DNA of 64,000 nucleotides from Pseudaeromonas paramecii (GCF_039540575.1 NZ_BAABFC010000020.1:49694-113693); one strand, 5' to 3'. Counted from the stretch's first letter, positions 7,004-16,605 are shown. The notes: a model not told the origin generated them from the letters alone. A program made the numbers and translations.

Positions 7004-9058
7004 ATGAAGAAGTTTCCTCCCTTAAGCGACAAGGCCCCGGTGCTGCTGCACGGTGCCGACTACAACCCGGATCAGTGGCTGGACTGTCCCGAGGTGCTGG
7101 ACAAGGACATCGAGATGATGAAGCAGACCCGCTGCAACATCATGTCGGTAGGCATCTTCAGCTGGGCCAGCCTGGAACCCGAGGAAGGCCGCTACGAGTT
7201 CGGCTGGATGGACAGGGTGCTGGACCGTCTGCATGAGAATGGCATCTTCGTGTTCCTGGCCACCCCCAGCGGTGCGCGGCCGGCCTGGATGTCCAAGGCC
7301 CACGTCGAGGTGCTGCGCGTTAGCAAGGAGCGGGTGCGGGCCCTGCATGGCGGGCGCCATAACCACTGCCTGACCTCGCCCTATTATCGCCAGAAGGTGC
7401 AGCAGATGAATGCCGCCCTGGCGGAGCGTTATGCCAAGCATCCGGCGGTCATCGGCTGGCACATCTCCAACGAGTACGGTGGTGAGTGTCACTGCGACCT
7501 GTGTCAGGCCCGTTTCCGCGACTGGCTCAAGGCGCGTTACGGCAGCCTGGAAGCCCTGAACCAAGCCTGGTGGGCCACCTTCTGGAGCCACGACTACACC
7601 AGCTGGGAGCAACTCGAATCGCCGTCGCCCATTGGCGAGGTCTCCATCCACGGCCTGAACCTGGACTGGAAGCGCTTCAACACCGCCCAGGTGAGCGACT
7701 TCTGTGCCCATGAGATCAAGCCCCTGAAGGCGGTGAACCCGGACCTGCCGGTGACCACCAACTTCATGGAGTACTTCTACGACTACGACTATTGGCAGCT
7801 GGCCAAGGAGATCGACTTCGTCTGCTGGGACAGCTATCCGCTGTGGCACAACAGCCAGGACGACACCGAACTGGCGGCCTACATCGCCATGTATCATGAC
7901 CTGATGCGTACCTTGAAGGGCAAGCCCTTCTACCTGATGGAGTCCACCCCCAGCCTGACCAACTGGCAGCCCATCAGCAAGCTGAAGAAACCGGGCATGC
8001 ACATACTGTCGTCGCTGCAGGCGGTGGCCCACGGCTCCGACTCGGTGCAGTATTTCCAGTGGCGCAAGAGCCGCGGCTCGGTGGAGAAGTTCCACGGCGC
8101 CGTGGTGGATCACGTGGGGCATATTGACACCCGGGTCGGCCGTGAGGTCCAGGCCCTGGGCGAAATGCTGGCCAAGCTGCCGGAGGTGGTGGGCACAGTC
8201 ACCGAGGCCGAGGTGGCCATCATCTTCGACTGGGAGAGCCGCTGGGCCATGGACAACGCCCAGGGTCCGCGCAACGCCGGGCTCTACTACGAGAAGACGG
8301 TGAACGAGCATTACCGGGCCTTCTGGGAGCAGGGCATCGCCGCCGACATCATCAATGCCGACTGCGACCTGTCCGGCTACAAGCTGGTCATCGCCCCCAT
8401 GCTCTACATGGTGCGTGACGGCTTCGCCCAGCGGGTGGACGCCTTCGTGCAGGCCGGCGGCAACTTCGTCGCCAGCTACTGGACCGGCATCGTCAACGAG
8501 ACGGATCTGTGTCATCTGGGTGGCTTCCCCGGCCCGCTACGCCCCCTCCTCGGCATCTGGGCCGAAGAGATCGACGGCCTGTATGACGGCGAGACCAACA
8601 GCGTCAGCGGCCTGGCCGGCAACGCCCTGGGGCTCACTGGGCCCTATCAGGTGACCCACCTGTGCGAGCGCATTCAGCTGGAAGGTGCTCAGGCATTGGC
8701 CCGCTATGACAGCGACTTCTACGCCGGCGAGCCGGCGGTGACCGTCAATGCTCACGGGGCGGGCAAGGCCTTCTACGTGGCCTCGCGCAACGATCTGCCG
8801 TTCCAGCGGGACTTCTTTGGCCGCATCGCCGCCGACCTGGGCTTGAAGCGCGCCATCGACTGTACCCTGCCGGCCGGCGTCACCGCCCAGCGGCGCACCG
8901 ATGGGCAGCAGGAGTTCGTGTTCGTGCAGAACTACGGTCGCCAGGCGGCCTATGTGCAGCTGCCTGGGATGTACCAGGATGCCGTGAGCGGCGAGCGCCT
9001 CACCGGTCAGCTGGCGCTGCCCAGCTTTGCGGTACGGGTACTCAAGCGGGCCATCTGA
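7004..9058 (+). CDS. ganA: GH42 beta-galactosidase
   Basis: A 684-residue family 42 beta-galactosidase without a signal peptide, so cytoplasmic. The acid/base Glu is residue 157 (HISNEYGGEC) and the nucleophile Glu residue 313 (LMESTPS). The zinc-type cysteine cluster of GH42 is present as C122 and CHCDLC (162-167). The trimerisation and C-terminal beta domains follow. GGAG five bases before the ATG at 7004 fixes the start. It would split galacto-oligosaccharides brought in by the ABC importer to galactose. It follows the galactanase gene but is separated from it by a terminator-like hairpin, so its level may be set separately. Confidence 0.95.
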   Translation: MKKFPPLSDKAPVLLHGADYNPDQWLDCPEVLDKDIEMMKQTRCNIMSVGIFSWASLEPEEGRYEFGWMDRVLDRLHENGIFVFLATPSGARPAWMSKAHVEVLRVSKERVRALHGGRHNHCLTSPYYRQKVQQMNAALAERYAKHPAVIGWHISNEYGGECHCDLCQARFRDWLKARYGSLEALNQAWWATFWSHDYTSWEQLESPSPIGEVSIHGLNLDWKRFNTAQVSDFCAHEIKPLKAVNPDLPVTTNFMEYFYDYDYWQLAKEIDFVCWDSYPLWHNSQDDTELAAYIAMYHDLMRTLKGKPFYLMESTPSLTNWQPISKLKKPGMHILSSLQAVAHGSDSVQYFQWRKSRGSVEKFHGAVVDHVGHIDTRVGREVQALGEMLAKLPEVVGTVTEAEVAIIFDWESRWAMDNAQGPRNAGLYYEKTVNEHYRAFWEQGIAADIINADCDLSGYKLVIAPMLYMVRDGFAQRVDAFVQAGGNFVASYWTGIVNETDLCHLGGFPGPLRPLLGIWAEEIDGLYDGETNSVSGLAGNALGLTGPYQVTHLCERIQLEGAQALARYDSDFYAGEPAVTVNAHGAGKAFYVASRNDLPFQRDFFGRIAADLGLKRAIDCTLPAGVTAQRRTDGQQEFVFVQNYGRQAAYVQLPGMYQDAVSGERLTGQLALPSFAVRVLKRAI

Positions 9059-9078
9059 ACCGTGTCGCACTAGGTTAC

Positions 9079-9104
9079 AAGGCCCGCTTTTGGCGGGCCT
9101 TTTT
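9079..9104 (+). terminator. Rho-independent terminator after the beta-galactosidase gene
   Basis: GGCCCGC/GCGGGCC stem (9081-9099) with flanking AA/TT pairs and a run of five T residues, 20 bases after the GH42 stop. Confidence 0.9.
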
Positions 9105-9136
9105 ATCGGTCAAGGCGCCGAAACAAGGAGGACGCC

Positions 9137-9469
9137 ATGTTGGAACTGCTTAAGAGTAAGAAGCTGCAAGCCCTGGGTGAGACGGCAGGGGAGGAGCTTA
9201 TCAAGGCGCCGGATCCGGCCATCCGCGCCCTGTGTGACGCCCTGGGCGGCAAGGAGAACATCTTCAGTCTGGATTCCTGCCTGACCCGCCTGCGGGTGCA
9301 GGTGCATCACCTGGGACAGGTGAACCATGACAAGCTGCAGCAGCTGGGGGCCATTGGTGTGGTGATCGTGGGCAAGGAGGTGCAGGCTATCTTCGGCAAG
9401 CGCTCCGACTCCCTGCGTCAGGATCTGGATCGCTGGTTCGGATTGGGTGAAGTCGATCACGAAAAATAG
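9137..9469 (+). CDS. Stand-alone PTS EIIB domain of the glucose family
   Basis: A 110-residue protein that aligns with the C-terminal EIIB domain of glucose/N-acetylglucosamine permeases: GGKENIFSLDSCLTRLRV, then LGAIGVVIVGKEVQAIFG. The phospho-accepting cysteine in SCLTRLRV is intact. In PtsG this domain takes phosphate from EIIA and gives it to incoming sugar. Here there is no EIIC or EIIA gene near it, and it stands alone between two terminators inside the galactan locus, with AGGAGG before the ATG. It could serve an EIIC encoded elsewhere or act as a phosphorylation-dependent regulator; both are inference. Confidence 0.88.
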   Translation: MLELLKSKKLQALGETAGEELIKAPDPAIRALCDALGGKENIFSLDSCLTRLRVQVHHLGQVNHDKLQQLGAIGVVIVGKEVQAIFGKRSDSLRQDLDRWFGLGEVDHEK

Positions 9470-9547
9470 TCGTGAAAACGCTTCCTTGGTGAAAATGTTT
9501 TCGCTATATTAACTACCGAAGCCATTTTGGTTCCACGCTGTATCTGT

Positions 9548-9581
9548 CGGCAGGAGGCACATTACCTCCTGCCGTTTTTTT
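9548..9581 (+). terminator. Rho-independent terminator after the EIIB gene
   Basis: A perfect 10-bp stem CGGCAGGAGG/CCTCCTGCCG (9548-9574) with a 7-base loop and seven T residues. It lies about 80 bases past the EIIB stop, further than usual, and could also end a short RNA started just upstream. Confidence 0.92.
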
Positions 9582-9691
9582 ATTTAAAATAATGATAAAT
9601 AAGCACTAACATCATTTTCTCCCCATGGCGGTCCTGCGCCTCCCTTCATCCCTCTCTCCAGCGGGAAGATCAAATAATCACCAGGTTGCTT

Positions 9692-9707
9692 GTGTAATCG
9701 CTATCAC
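9692..9707. promoter_or_regulatory. GalR/GalS-type operator upstream of the second galactanase
   Basis: GTGTAATCGCTATCAC differs at one fixed position from GTGKAANCGNTTNCAC and shares its first eleven bases with the site at 1826. It lies 68 bases before the ATG at 9775. The overlapping TGTAATCGCTATCACA also resembles a CRP site with one mismatch, so the two readings cannot be separated by eye. Confidence 0.55.
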
Positions 9708-9774
9708 ATTATGCCTGGAGTTCCCATGCTACAGTGCCCGCCGATTGAAGGTTGCCAAAGAAGGAGTAACGAGC

Positions 9775-11028
9775 ATGTGGCAGACGAACAGAGGGCGCTG
9801 GCTGGGCATCATGGTGTTATGGGGCGCCCTGGCCGCCTGTGGTGGCGGGAGTGAGGGGGGCGGCGCCGGCAGCGGTGGCAGTGACGATGACGGTGGCAGC
9901 AGCACGGCCACCAGCCTGGCGGTTCGCGGGGTGGATGTCTCCACCCTGACGGCGGTGGAAGCGGCCGGCGGCCAGTTCCAGGATGCCAACGGTACGGCCG
10001 TGGAGCCCATGGCGTTTATGGCGGCGCAGGGGGTCAACCTGGTGCGGTTGCGGCTGTGGGTGGATCCCAAGAGCGCCGGCGGCCAGGCCTACGGTGGCGG
10101 GGATCTGGATCTGGACAAGGTCACCGCCCTGGCCAAGCGGGTGAAGGCGGCCGGCATGGACTTCATGCTGGATCTGCACTACAGCGACTTCTGGACCGAT
10201 CCGGGCAAGCAGTTCAAACCCAAGGCCTGGGCGGATCTGGACAGCGATGCCCTGGTGGCCCAGGTGCAGAGCTACAGCCAGGCGGTGGTGAAGCACCTCA
10301 TCGACAACGGTGTGCACCCCGAGTACATCCAGGTGGGCAACGAGATCAACTCAGGCCTGCTGTGGCCCGATGGCAAAAACTGGGGCGACAACACGGGTGG
10401 CTTCGACACCCTGGCGGCCCTGCTCAAGGCCGGTGTGGCCGGTATCCAGCAGGCGGAAAGTGACGGCGGCGTGACGACCCCGGCCAAGATCATCCTGCAC
10501 CTGGCCGAAGGGGGCAACAACAGCAGCTTCCGCTGGTGGTTCGATGCCATTACCGCCCGAGCCGTGCCGTTCGACATCATAGGCGTCTCCTTCTACCCCT
10601 ACTGGCATGGCAGCCTGGCGGATCTGCAGACCAACCTGAATGACATGGTTAGTCGCTATGGCAAGCCGGTGATGGTGGTGGAAACCGCCTATGGCTTTAC
10701 CACAGATAACGGCGACAGCCTGGGCAATAACTTTGGGCCTGATGAAGCGACGGCCGGTGGTTATCCGGCCACCGAGGCGGGGCAGCTGGCGTTTCTCACC
10801 GATCTGCGGGCCGTCATCGCCGCCGTGCCGAACGAGCAGGGGCTGGGTCTGGTCTACTGGGAGCCGGCCTGGTTGCCGGTGGACGGGGTGAGCTGGGCCA
10901 GCGACGCCGGCATGGATTACATCGAAACCAGTGGCGGCATCGGCAATGCCTGGGAAAACCAGGGGCTGTTTGACTTCAACGGCGACGCCCTGGCCGGCTG
11001 GGCGGCCTTTGCCGAGACCTTGCAATGA
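9775..11028 (+). CDS. GH53 endo-beta-1,4-galactanase lipoprotein
   Basis: A 417-residue second GH53 enzyme. It has a lipoprotein signal (LWGALAAC, lipid Cys at residue 22) followed by a flexible Gly/Ser/Asp linker to about residue 46. The acid/base Glu is residue 190 (QVGNEINSGLLWP) and the nucleophile residue 303 (VVETAYGF). Glycine after the cysteine, rather than aspartate, favours transport to the outer membrane, so this would be a surface or periplasm-facing tethered galactanase beside the freely secreted copy at 5714. AAGGAG eight bases before 9775 sets the start. A GalR-type operator is just upstream. The gene overlaps the next one by four bases. Confidence 0.94.
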   Translation: MWQTNRGRWLGIMVLWGALAACGGGSEGGGAGSGGSDDDGGSSTATSLAVRGVDVSTLTAVEAAGGQFQDANGTAVEPMAFMAAQGVNLVRLRLWVDPKSAGGQAYGGGDLDLDKVTALAKRVKAAGMDFMLDLHYSDFWTDPGKQFKPKAWADLDSDALVAQVQSYSQAVVKHLIDNGVHPEYIQVGNEINSGLLWPDGKNWGDNTGGFDTLAALLKAGVAGIQQAESDGGVTTPAKIILHLAEGGNNSSFRWWFDAITARAVPFDIIGVSFYPYWHGSLADLQTNLNDMVSRYGKPVMVVETAYGFTTDNGDSLGNNFGPDEATAGGYPATEAGQLAFLTDLRAVIAAVPNEQGLGLVYWEPAWLPVDGVSWASDAGMDYIETSGGIGNAWENQGLFDFNGDALAGWAAFAETLQ

Positions 11029-11501
11029 GAGCGCCCTTGCTGAGTCTGTTGCTGCTGGTAGCTAGCTGGCAGGTGCAGGCCGGTTGCGCCGTGAGCGAGG
11101 GGCGCTTCGTGATGGATGGCCCGGATCGCTTCATCGACAGCCAGAGTTTGCTGATGTGGCAGCACTGCCCCCAGGGACGGCTCGGTGAGCGCTGTAGCGA
11201 TGGCCCGCTGGACGGCTTTCACTGGCGGGGGGCCGTCAGCCGTCAAGGGGCGGTCAATGCCGCTGCTTTGGATGGCTTGCAGGATTGGCAGATCCCGTCT
11301 GTGGCGCAGCTGCAGAGCCTGTTCCAGGCCGCCTGTGGCGTGCCGGCCCAGATCCCCGCCGGCCTGTACTGGAGCAAGAATCCCAGTCCCAAGGCCGGTT
11401 ATCTGCGCCAGGCGGTGGCGGCAGGAACGGGCGAGGTGATGACGGTGAACGGCGGCACCTTCGGCCTGCACCTGTGGCTGGTGCGCCCCCTGGAGGGCTA
11501 G
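11025..11501 (+). CDS. Secreted DUF1566 (Lcl-type C-terminal) domain protein
   Basis: A 158-residue protein with a signal peptide (cleavage near VQAG) and a single DUF1566-like domain: RFIDSQSLLMWQ near the start, DWQIPSVAQLQSLF in the middle (the family's W-R-L-P-T-x-x-E-L motif), GLYWSKN, and a C-terminal LWLVRPLEG. Several cysteines suggest disulfides in the periplasm. The function of the domain is unsettled; it is common in cell-surface proteins. Its start overlaps the galactanase stop (ATGA), which means translational coupling and suggests a role with the surface galactanase, but this is inference. Confidence 0.7.
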   Translation: MRAPLLSLLLLVASWQVQAGCAVSEGRFVMDGPDRFIDSQSLLMWQHCPQGRLGERCSDGPLDGFHWRGAVSRQGAVNAAALDGLQDWQIPSVAQLQSLFQAACGVPAQIPAGLYWSKNPSPKAGYLRQAVAAGTGEVMTVNGGTFGLHLWLVRPLEG

Positions 11502-11529
11502 GCCCGCAGCTAGTCATACGTGAACCAAT

Positions 11530-11558
11530 AAAAAGCCCGGCACTTGGCCGGGCTTTTT
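11530..11558. terminator. Bidirectional terminator between the galactan locus and leuD
   Basis: AAAAAGCCCGGC (11530-11541) and GCCGGGCTTTTT (11547-11558) form a 12-bp stem with T runs on both strands, between the DUF1566 gene and the convergent leuD gene. Confidence 0.92.
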
Positions 11559-11573
11559 GTTTTGCCGGAGCGC

Positions 11574-12173
11574 TTACAGCCAGGCGGGCTGCTTGGCCTC
11601 ATAGGCGTCGATGGCATCGGCGTGCTGCAGGGTCAGACCTATGTTGTCCAGGCCGTTCATGATGCAGTAGCGGCGGAAGGGATCGATCTGGAAGTCGAAG
11701 CAGAGATCGGCGGCGCGCACCTGCTGGTGCTCCAGATCCACCGTGATGGTCTGGCCTTCGTTGGCCTCCACCAGCTGGAACAGGGCATCCACCTCCGCGT
11801 CCTTGAGCTTGACCACCAAGAGGCCGTTGTTCAGGGCGTTGCCGTAGAAGATGTCGGCGAAGCTGGGGGCGATGATGGCGCGCAGGCCGTAGTCGGCCAG
11901 GGCCCAGGGCGCGTGCTCCCGGCTGGAGCCGTTGCCGAAGTTCTCCCGGGCCAGCAAGATGCTGGCGCCGGCATAGCGGGGGGCGTTCAGCACGAACTCG
12001 GGGTTGGGCTGTTCGCCGGCCTCATCCAGGAAGCGCCAGTCGTGGAACAGGTGCTTGCCGAAGCCCAGCTTGGAAACCTTCTGCAGGAACTGCTTGGGGA
12101 TGATCTGGTCGGTATCGACGTTGGCGGCATCCAGGGGCGCCGCGAGGCCGGTATGTTGCTTGAACTCTTGCAT
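11574..12173 (-). CDS. leuD: 3-isopropylmalate dehydratase small subunit
   Basis: A 199-residue protein starting MQEFKQHTGLAAPLD, with the family stretches NVDTDQIIPKQFL, NFGNGSSREHAPWAL and FADIFYGNALNNG. With LeuC it converts 2-isopropylmalate to 3-isopropylmalate in leucine synthesis. The start at 12173 is preceded by AAGGAG; the stop codon of leuC lies within that ribosome binding region, so the two are closely coupled. The length agrees with E. coli LeuD (201). Confidence 0.97.
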   Translation of the reverse strand: MQEFKQHTGLAAPLDAANVDTDQIIPKQFLQKVSKLGFGKHLFHDWRFLDEAGEQPNPEFVLNAPRYAGASILLARENFGNGSSREHAPWALADYGLRAIIAPSFADIFYGNALNNGLLVVKLKDAEVDALFQLVEANEGQTITVDLEHQQVRAADLCFDFQIDPFRRYCIMNGLDNIGLTLQHADAIDAYEAKQPAWL

Positions 12174-12183
12174 GGCGGGCTCC

Positions 12184-13596
<1,413 letters not shown>

Positions 13597-13598
13597 GA

Positions 13599-14699
13599 TT
13601 AGATCTCCCGGATGCGGGCGGCGATCTGGCTGCCCATGTCAGAGGTACTTTGTGCCGGGTACTTGCCGGCCTTGCCTTGCAGCAGATCGCCGGTGAGGTA
13701 ACCGTCTGCCAGGGTCTCGGCCACGGCGCGCTCGATGGCCAGGGCGGCGGCTTCTTCCTTGAAGCTGTAGCGCAGCATCAGGGCGGCGGAGAGGATCTGG
13801 GCCACCGGGTTGGCGATGTTCTGGCCGGCGATGTCCGGCGCGGAACCGCCCGCCGGTTCGTACAGGCCGAAGCCGTCGGCGTTGAGGCTGGCGGAGGGCA
13901 GCATGCCCATGGAGCCCGTGATCATGGCGCACTCGTCGGAGAGGATGTCACCGAACAGGTTGGAGCACAGCAGGATGTCGAACTGGGCCGGATCCTTGAC
14001 GAGCTGCATGGTGGCGTTGTCGATGTACATGTGCTGCAGGGTCACCTCCGGGTAGGCCTTGGCCACCTCGGTCACCACCTGGCGCCAGAGTATGCTGCTT
14101 TGCAGCACGTTGGCCTTGTCGATGGAGGTGACCTTCTTGCCCCGTACCATGGCAGATTCGAAGGCGATCTTGGCGATGCGCTCGATCTCATAGCGGTGGT
14201 AGACCTCGGTATCGAAGGCCTTCTCCATGGCCCCTTCGCCTTCGCGGCCCTTGGGCTGGCCGAAGTAGATGCCCCCCGTCAGCTCCCGCACACAGACGAT
14301 GTCGAAGCCGCGATCCGAGATGTCGGCCCGCAGCGGGGAGAGGGCGTTGAGGCCCTGGTGGATCTGGGCCGGCCGCAGGTTGCAGAACAGCTTGAAGTGA
14401 CCGCGCAACGGCAGCAGGGCGCCGCGTTCGGGTTGTTCGTTAGGCGGCAGGTGCTCCCACTTGGGGCCACCCACAGAGCCAAACAGCACGGCATCGGCGG
14501 CCTCGCAGGCCGCCAGGGTGCTCTGGGGCAACGGGCAGCCGTGGTTGTCGATGGCGATGCCGCCCACGTCATGGTGGGAGAATTCGAAGCCGATGCCGAA
14601 GGTGCTGCTGACCTTGTCCAGCACCTTGAGGGCTTCGGTCATGACTTCGGGACCAATGCCGTCGCCGGGCAGAACGGCAACCTTGTAACTTCCTGTCAT
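13599..14699 (-). CDS. leuB: 3-isopropylmalate dehydrogenase
   Basis: A 366-residue NAD-dependent dehydrogenase that oxidises and decarboxylates 3-isopropylmalate. The start MTGSYKVAVLPGDGIGPEV is typical. Active-site stretches include FCNLRPA, VRELTGGIYFG, the metal-binding DILLCSNLFGDILSDE and the nucleotide-binding GSAPDIAGQNIANP. The ATG directly follows the leuA stop (TAA-ATG) with no gap, so translation is coupled. Confidence 0.97.
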   Translation of the reverse strand: MTGSYKVAVLPGDGIGPEVMTEALKVLDKVSSTFGIGFEFSHHDVGGIAIDNHGCPLPQSTLAACEAADAVLFGSVGGPKWEHLPPNEQPERGALLPLRGHFKLFCNLRPAQIHQGLNALSPLRADISDRGFDIVCVRELTGGIYFGQPKGREGEGAMEKAFDTEVYHRYEIERIAKIAFESAMVRGKKVTSIDKANVLQSSILWRQVVTEVAKAYPEVTLQHMYIDNATMQLVKDPAQFDILLCSNLFGDILSDECAMITGSMGMLPSASLNADGFGLYEPAGGSAPDIAGQNIANPVAQILSAALMLRYSFKEEAAALAIERAVAETLADGYLTGDLLQGKAGKYPAQSTSDMGSQIAARIREI

Positions 14700-16265
14700 T
14701 TAGAGGGTCTCCAATTTGGATTGCTGAGCGATCTTTTCTTTCTGTTCGGCCACCTGCAGGGCGCGGTAGATGCTGTTCATCACGTGCACCAGCGCCTGGG
14801 CGGAGGATTCGACGATATCGGTGGCCAGGCCCATGCCGTGGAACTTGCGGCCTTCATACACGGCGACGATATCCACCTGGCCCAGGGCATCCTTGCCGGT
14901 GCCCTTGCTCTTGAGCTCGTACTTGTCGATGCGGATATCGTAGCCGGTGATGCGATTGATGCATTGATACACAGCATCCACCGGGCCGTTGCCGGTGGCG
15001 GCTTCGCACACCACGCTATCACCTACCTTCATCTTGACGCTGGCGGTGGCCATGACGCTGCCGCCGGAGAGCACGCTCAGGTAATCGAGCTTGAACTGTT
15101 CGGGCTCTTCCTGGATCTGGCTGAAGAACAGCAGGGCCTCCAGGTCGTAGTCGAAGACCTGGCCCTTCTTGTCGGCCAGCTTCAAGAAGCTCTCGTAGAT
15201 CTGGTCGAGATCGTAGCTGCCCTCGTGGTAGCCCATGACTTCCAGGCGGTGCTTGATGACATGGCGGCCGGAGCGGGAGGTCATGTTCAGGTTGTTGGTG
15301 GACAGGCCAATGCTCTCGGGGGTGATGATCTCGTAGGTGTTCTTGGCCTTTAGCACCCCATCCTGGTGGATGCCGGAGCTGTGGGAGAAGGCGTTGGCAC
15401 CGACGATGGCCTTGTTGGGCTGGATCGGCATGTTGCACAGCTGGCTGACCAACTGGCTGGTGCGGTGGATTTCCTGGTGCTTGATGCCGGTGTGGACACC
15501 GAGCAGATCGGCCCGGGTCTTCAGGATCATGGCCACTTCTTCCATGGAGCAGTTGCCCGCCCGCTCGCCGATGCCGTTGATGGTGCACTCCACCTGGCGC
15601 GCCCCCATCTGCACGGCGGCGATGGAGTTGGCCACCGACAGGCCCAAGTCATCGTGGCAGTGTACCGAGATCACCGCCTTGTCGATGTTGGGCACCCGGT
15701 TGAACAGGGTCTGGATGATGCCGCCAAACTCGCTGGGCACCGTATAGCCCACGGTATCCGGGATGTTGACCGTGGTGGCGCCGGCGTTGATGGCGGCTTC
15801 CACCATGCGGCAGAGGTTGTCGATGGGGGTACGGCCGGCATCTTCGCAGGAGAACTCCACGTCGTCGGTGAAGCGGCGGGCATACTTGATGGCATGCACG
15901 CCCATCTCCAGCACGTCTTCGAAGCTCTTGCGCAGCTTGTTTTGCACATGGATGGTGGAGGTGGCCAGGAAGGTGTGAATGCGGAACTGATCCGCCACCT
16001 TGAGGGCCTCGGCCGCCGCGAAGATGTCTTTTTCCAGGGCGCGGGAGAGGCCGCACACCCGGCTGTTCTTGATGTTGCGGGCAATGGTCTGCACCGATTC
16101 GAAGTCACCGGGGGAGGAGACGGGGAAACCCACCTCCATCACATCGACCCCCAGGCGCTCCAGGGCCAGGGCAATCTGCAACTTCTCTTTGACGGTGAGG
16201 CTGGCGGAGAGGGCCTGCTCACCATCCCGCAAGGTGGTATCGAATATGATGACCCGATCTGACAT
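14700..16265 (-). CDS. leuA: 2-isopropylmalate synthase
   Basis: A 521-residue enzyme (E. coli 523) that condenses 2-oxoisovalerate with acetyl-CoA, the committed step to leucine. The TIM-barrel active site shows IFDTTLRDGEQALSASLT near the start, SVHCHDDLGLSVANS with the metal-binding histidines in the middle, and the C-terminal allosteric domain (NGPVDAVYQCINR) that senses leucine. It is the first gene of leuABCD, behind a leader peptide and attenuator. Confidence 0.97.
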   Translation of the reverse strand: MSDRVIIFDTTLRDGEQALSASLTVKEKLQIALALERLGVDVMEVGFPVSSPGDFESVQTIARNIKNSRVCGLSRALEKDIFAAAEALKVADQFRIHTFLATSTIHVQNKLRKSFEDVLEMGVHAIKYARRFTDDVEFSCEDAGRTPIDNLCRMVEAAINAGATTVNIPDTVGYTVPSEFGGIIQTLFNRVPNIDKAVISVHCHDDLGLSVANSIAAVQMGARQVECTINGIGERAGNCSMEEVAMILKTRADLLGVHTGIKHQEIHRTSQLVSQLCNMPIQPNKAIVGANAFSHSSGIHQDGVLKAKNTYEIITPESIGLSTNNLNMTSRSGRHVIKHRLEVMGYHEGSYDLDQIYESFLKLADKKGQVFDYDLEALLFFSQIQEEPEQFKLDYLSVLSGGSVMATASVKMKVGDSVVCEAATGNGPVDAVYQCINRITGYDIRIDKYELKSKGTGKDALGQVDIVAVYEGRKFHGMGLATDIVESSAQALVHVMNSIYRALQVAEQKEKIAQQSKLETL

Positions 16266-16314
16266 ATGACATCCTCTTGTTGTCCGATTGACCCCTGCGC
16301 CTTGGCTGGATAAT

Positions 16315-16340
16315 AAAAAACCCGTGCTAGGCGCACGGGT
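16315..16340 (-). terminator. leu attenuator terminator
   Basis: On the minus strand a CCCGTGC/GCACGGG stem, extended by A-T pairs, is followed by TTTTTTATTA. It lies between the leader peptide gene and leuA, where a leucine attenuator belongs. Confidence 0.9.
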
Positions 16341-16376
16341 CTGGTTGAATTGGGGCTGCTTAATGGCTGGCCGCGA

Positions 16377-16436
16377 CTAACCCGCGCGAGAATCCGCGTT
16401 GAGAGTTAGTAGTAGTAGTTGGCCGGCAAAGCGCAT
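16377..16436 (-). CDS. leuL: leu operon leader peptide
   Basis: A 19-codon frame encoding MRFAGQLLLLTLNADSRAG, with four consecutive leucine codons, all the rare codon CTA, and a fifth leucine codon (CTC) two codons later. A CAGGAA ribosome-binding sequence precedes it. It ends 37 bases before the attenuator hairpin and lies directly ahead of leuA. Scarcity of charged leucyl-tRNA would stall the ribosome on the CTA run and allow an antiterminator to form. The peptide itself need have no function. Confidence 0.93.
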   Translation of the reverse strand: MRFAGQLLLLTLNADSRAG

Positions 16437-16605
16437 GGTCAGCTGTTCCTGATAGCTTGAGTGCCCATACCAATAACGGCTTTTGCCGCGGATGTCAACT
16501 TTCCCCATGCGTGGCGGCTTGTCATACAACCGTTACTCATTCTTCAAGAGGCTGTCATTGCCGCTCACTATTCTTGCCAAAACCCCAACGAGGAGGGAGG
16601 CAAGG

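Larger units (their letters stand above)
9470..9774. other. Intergenic region upstream of the lipoprotein galactanase
   Basis: About 305 bases with no gene. Near its start are two LacI-family-like motifs, GTGAAAACGCTTCCTT (9472-9487) and GTGAAAATGTTTTCGC (9489-9504), then a TATATT box at 9505-9510 and a strong terminator at 9548-9581. A GalR-type operator lies at 9692-9707. The rest (9582-9690) is AT-rich at first and otherwise featureless. Confidence 0.5.
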
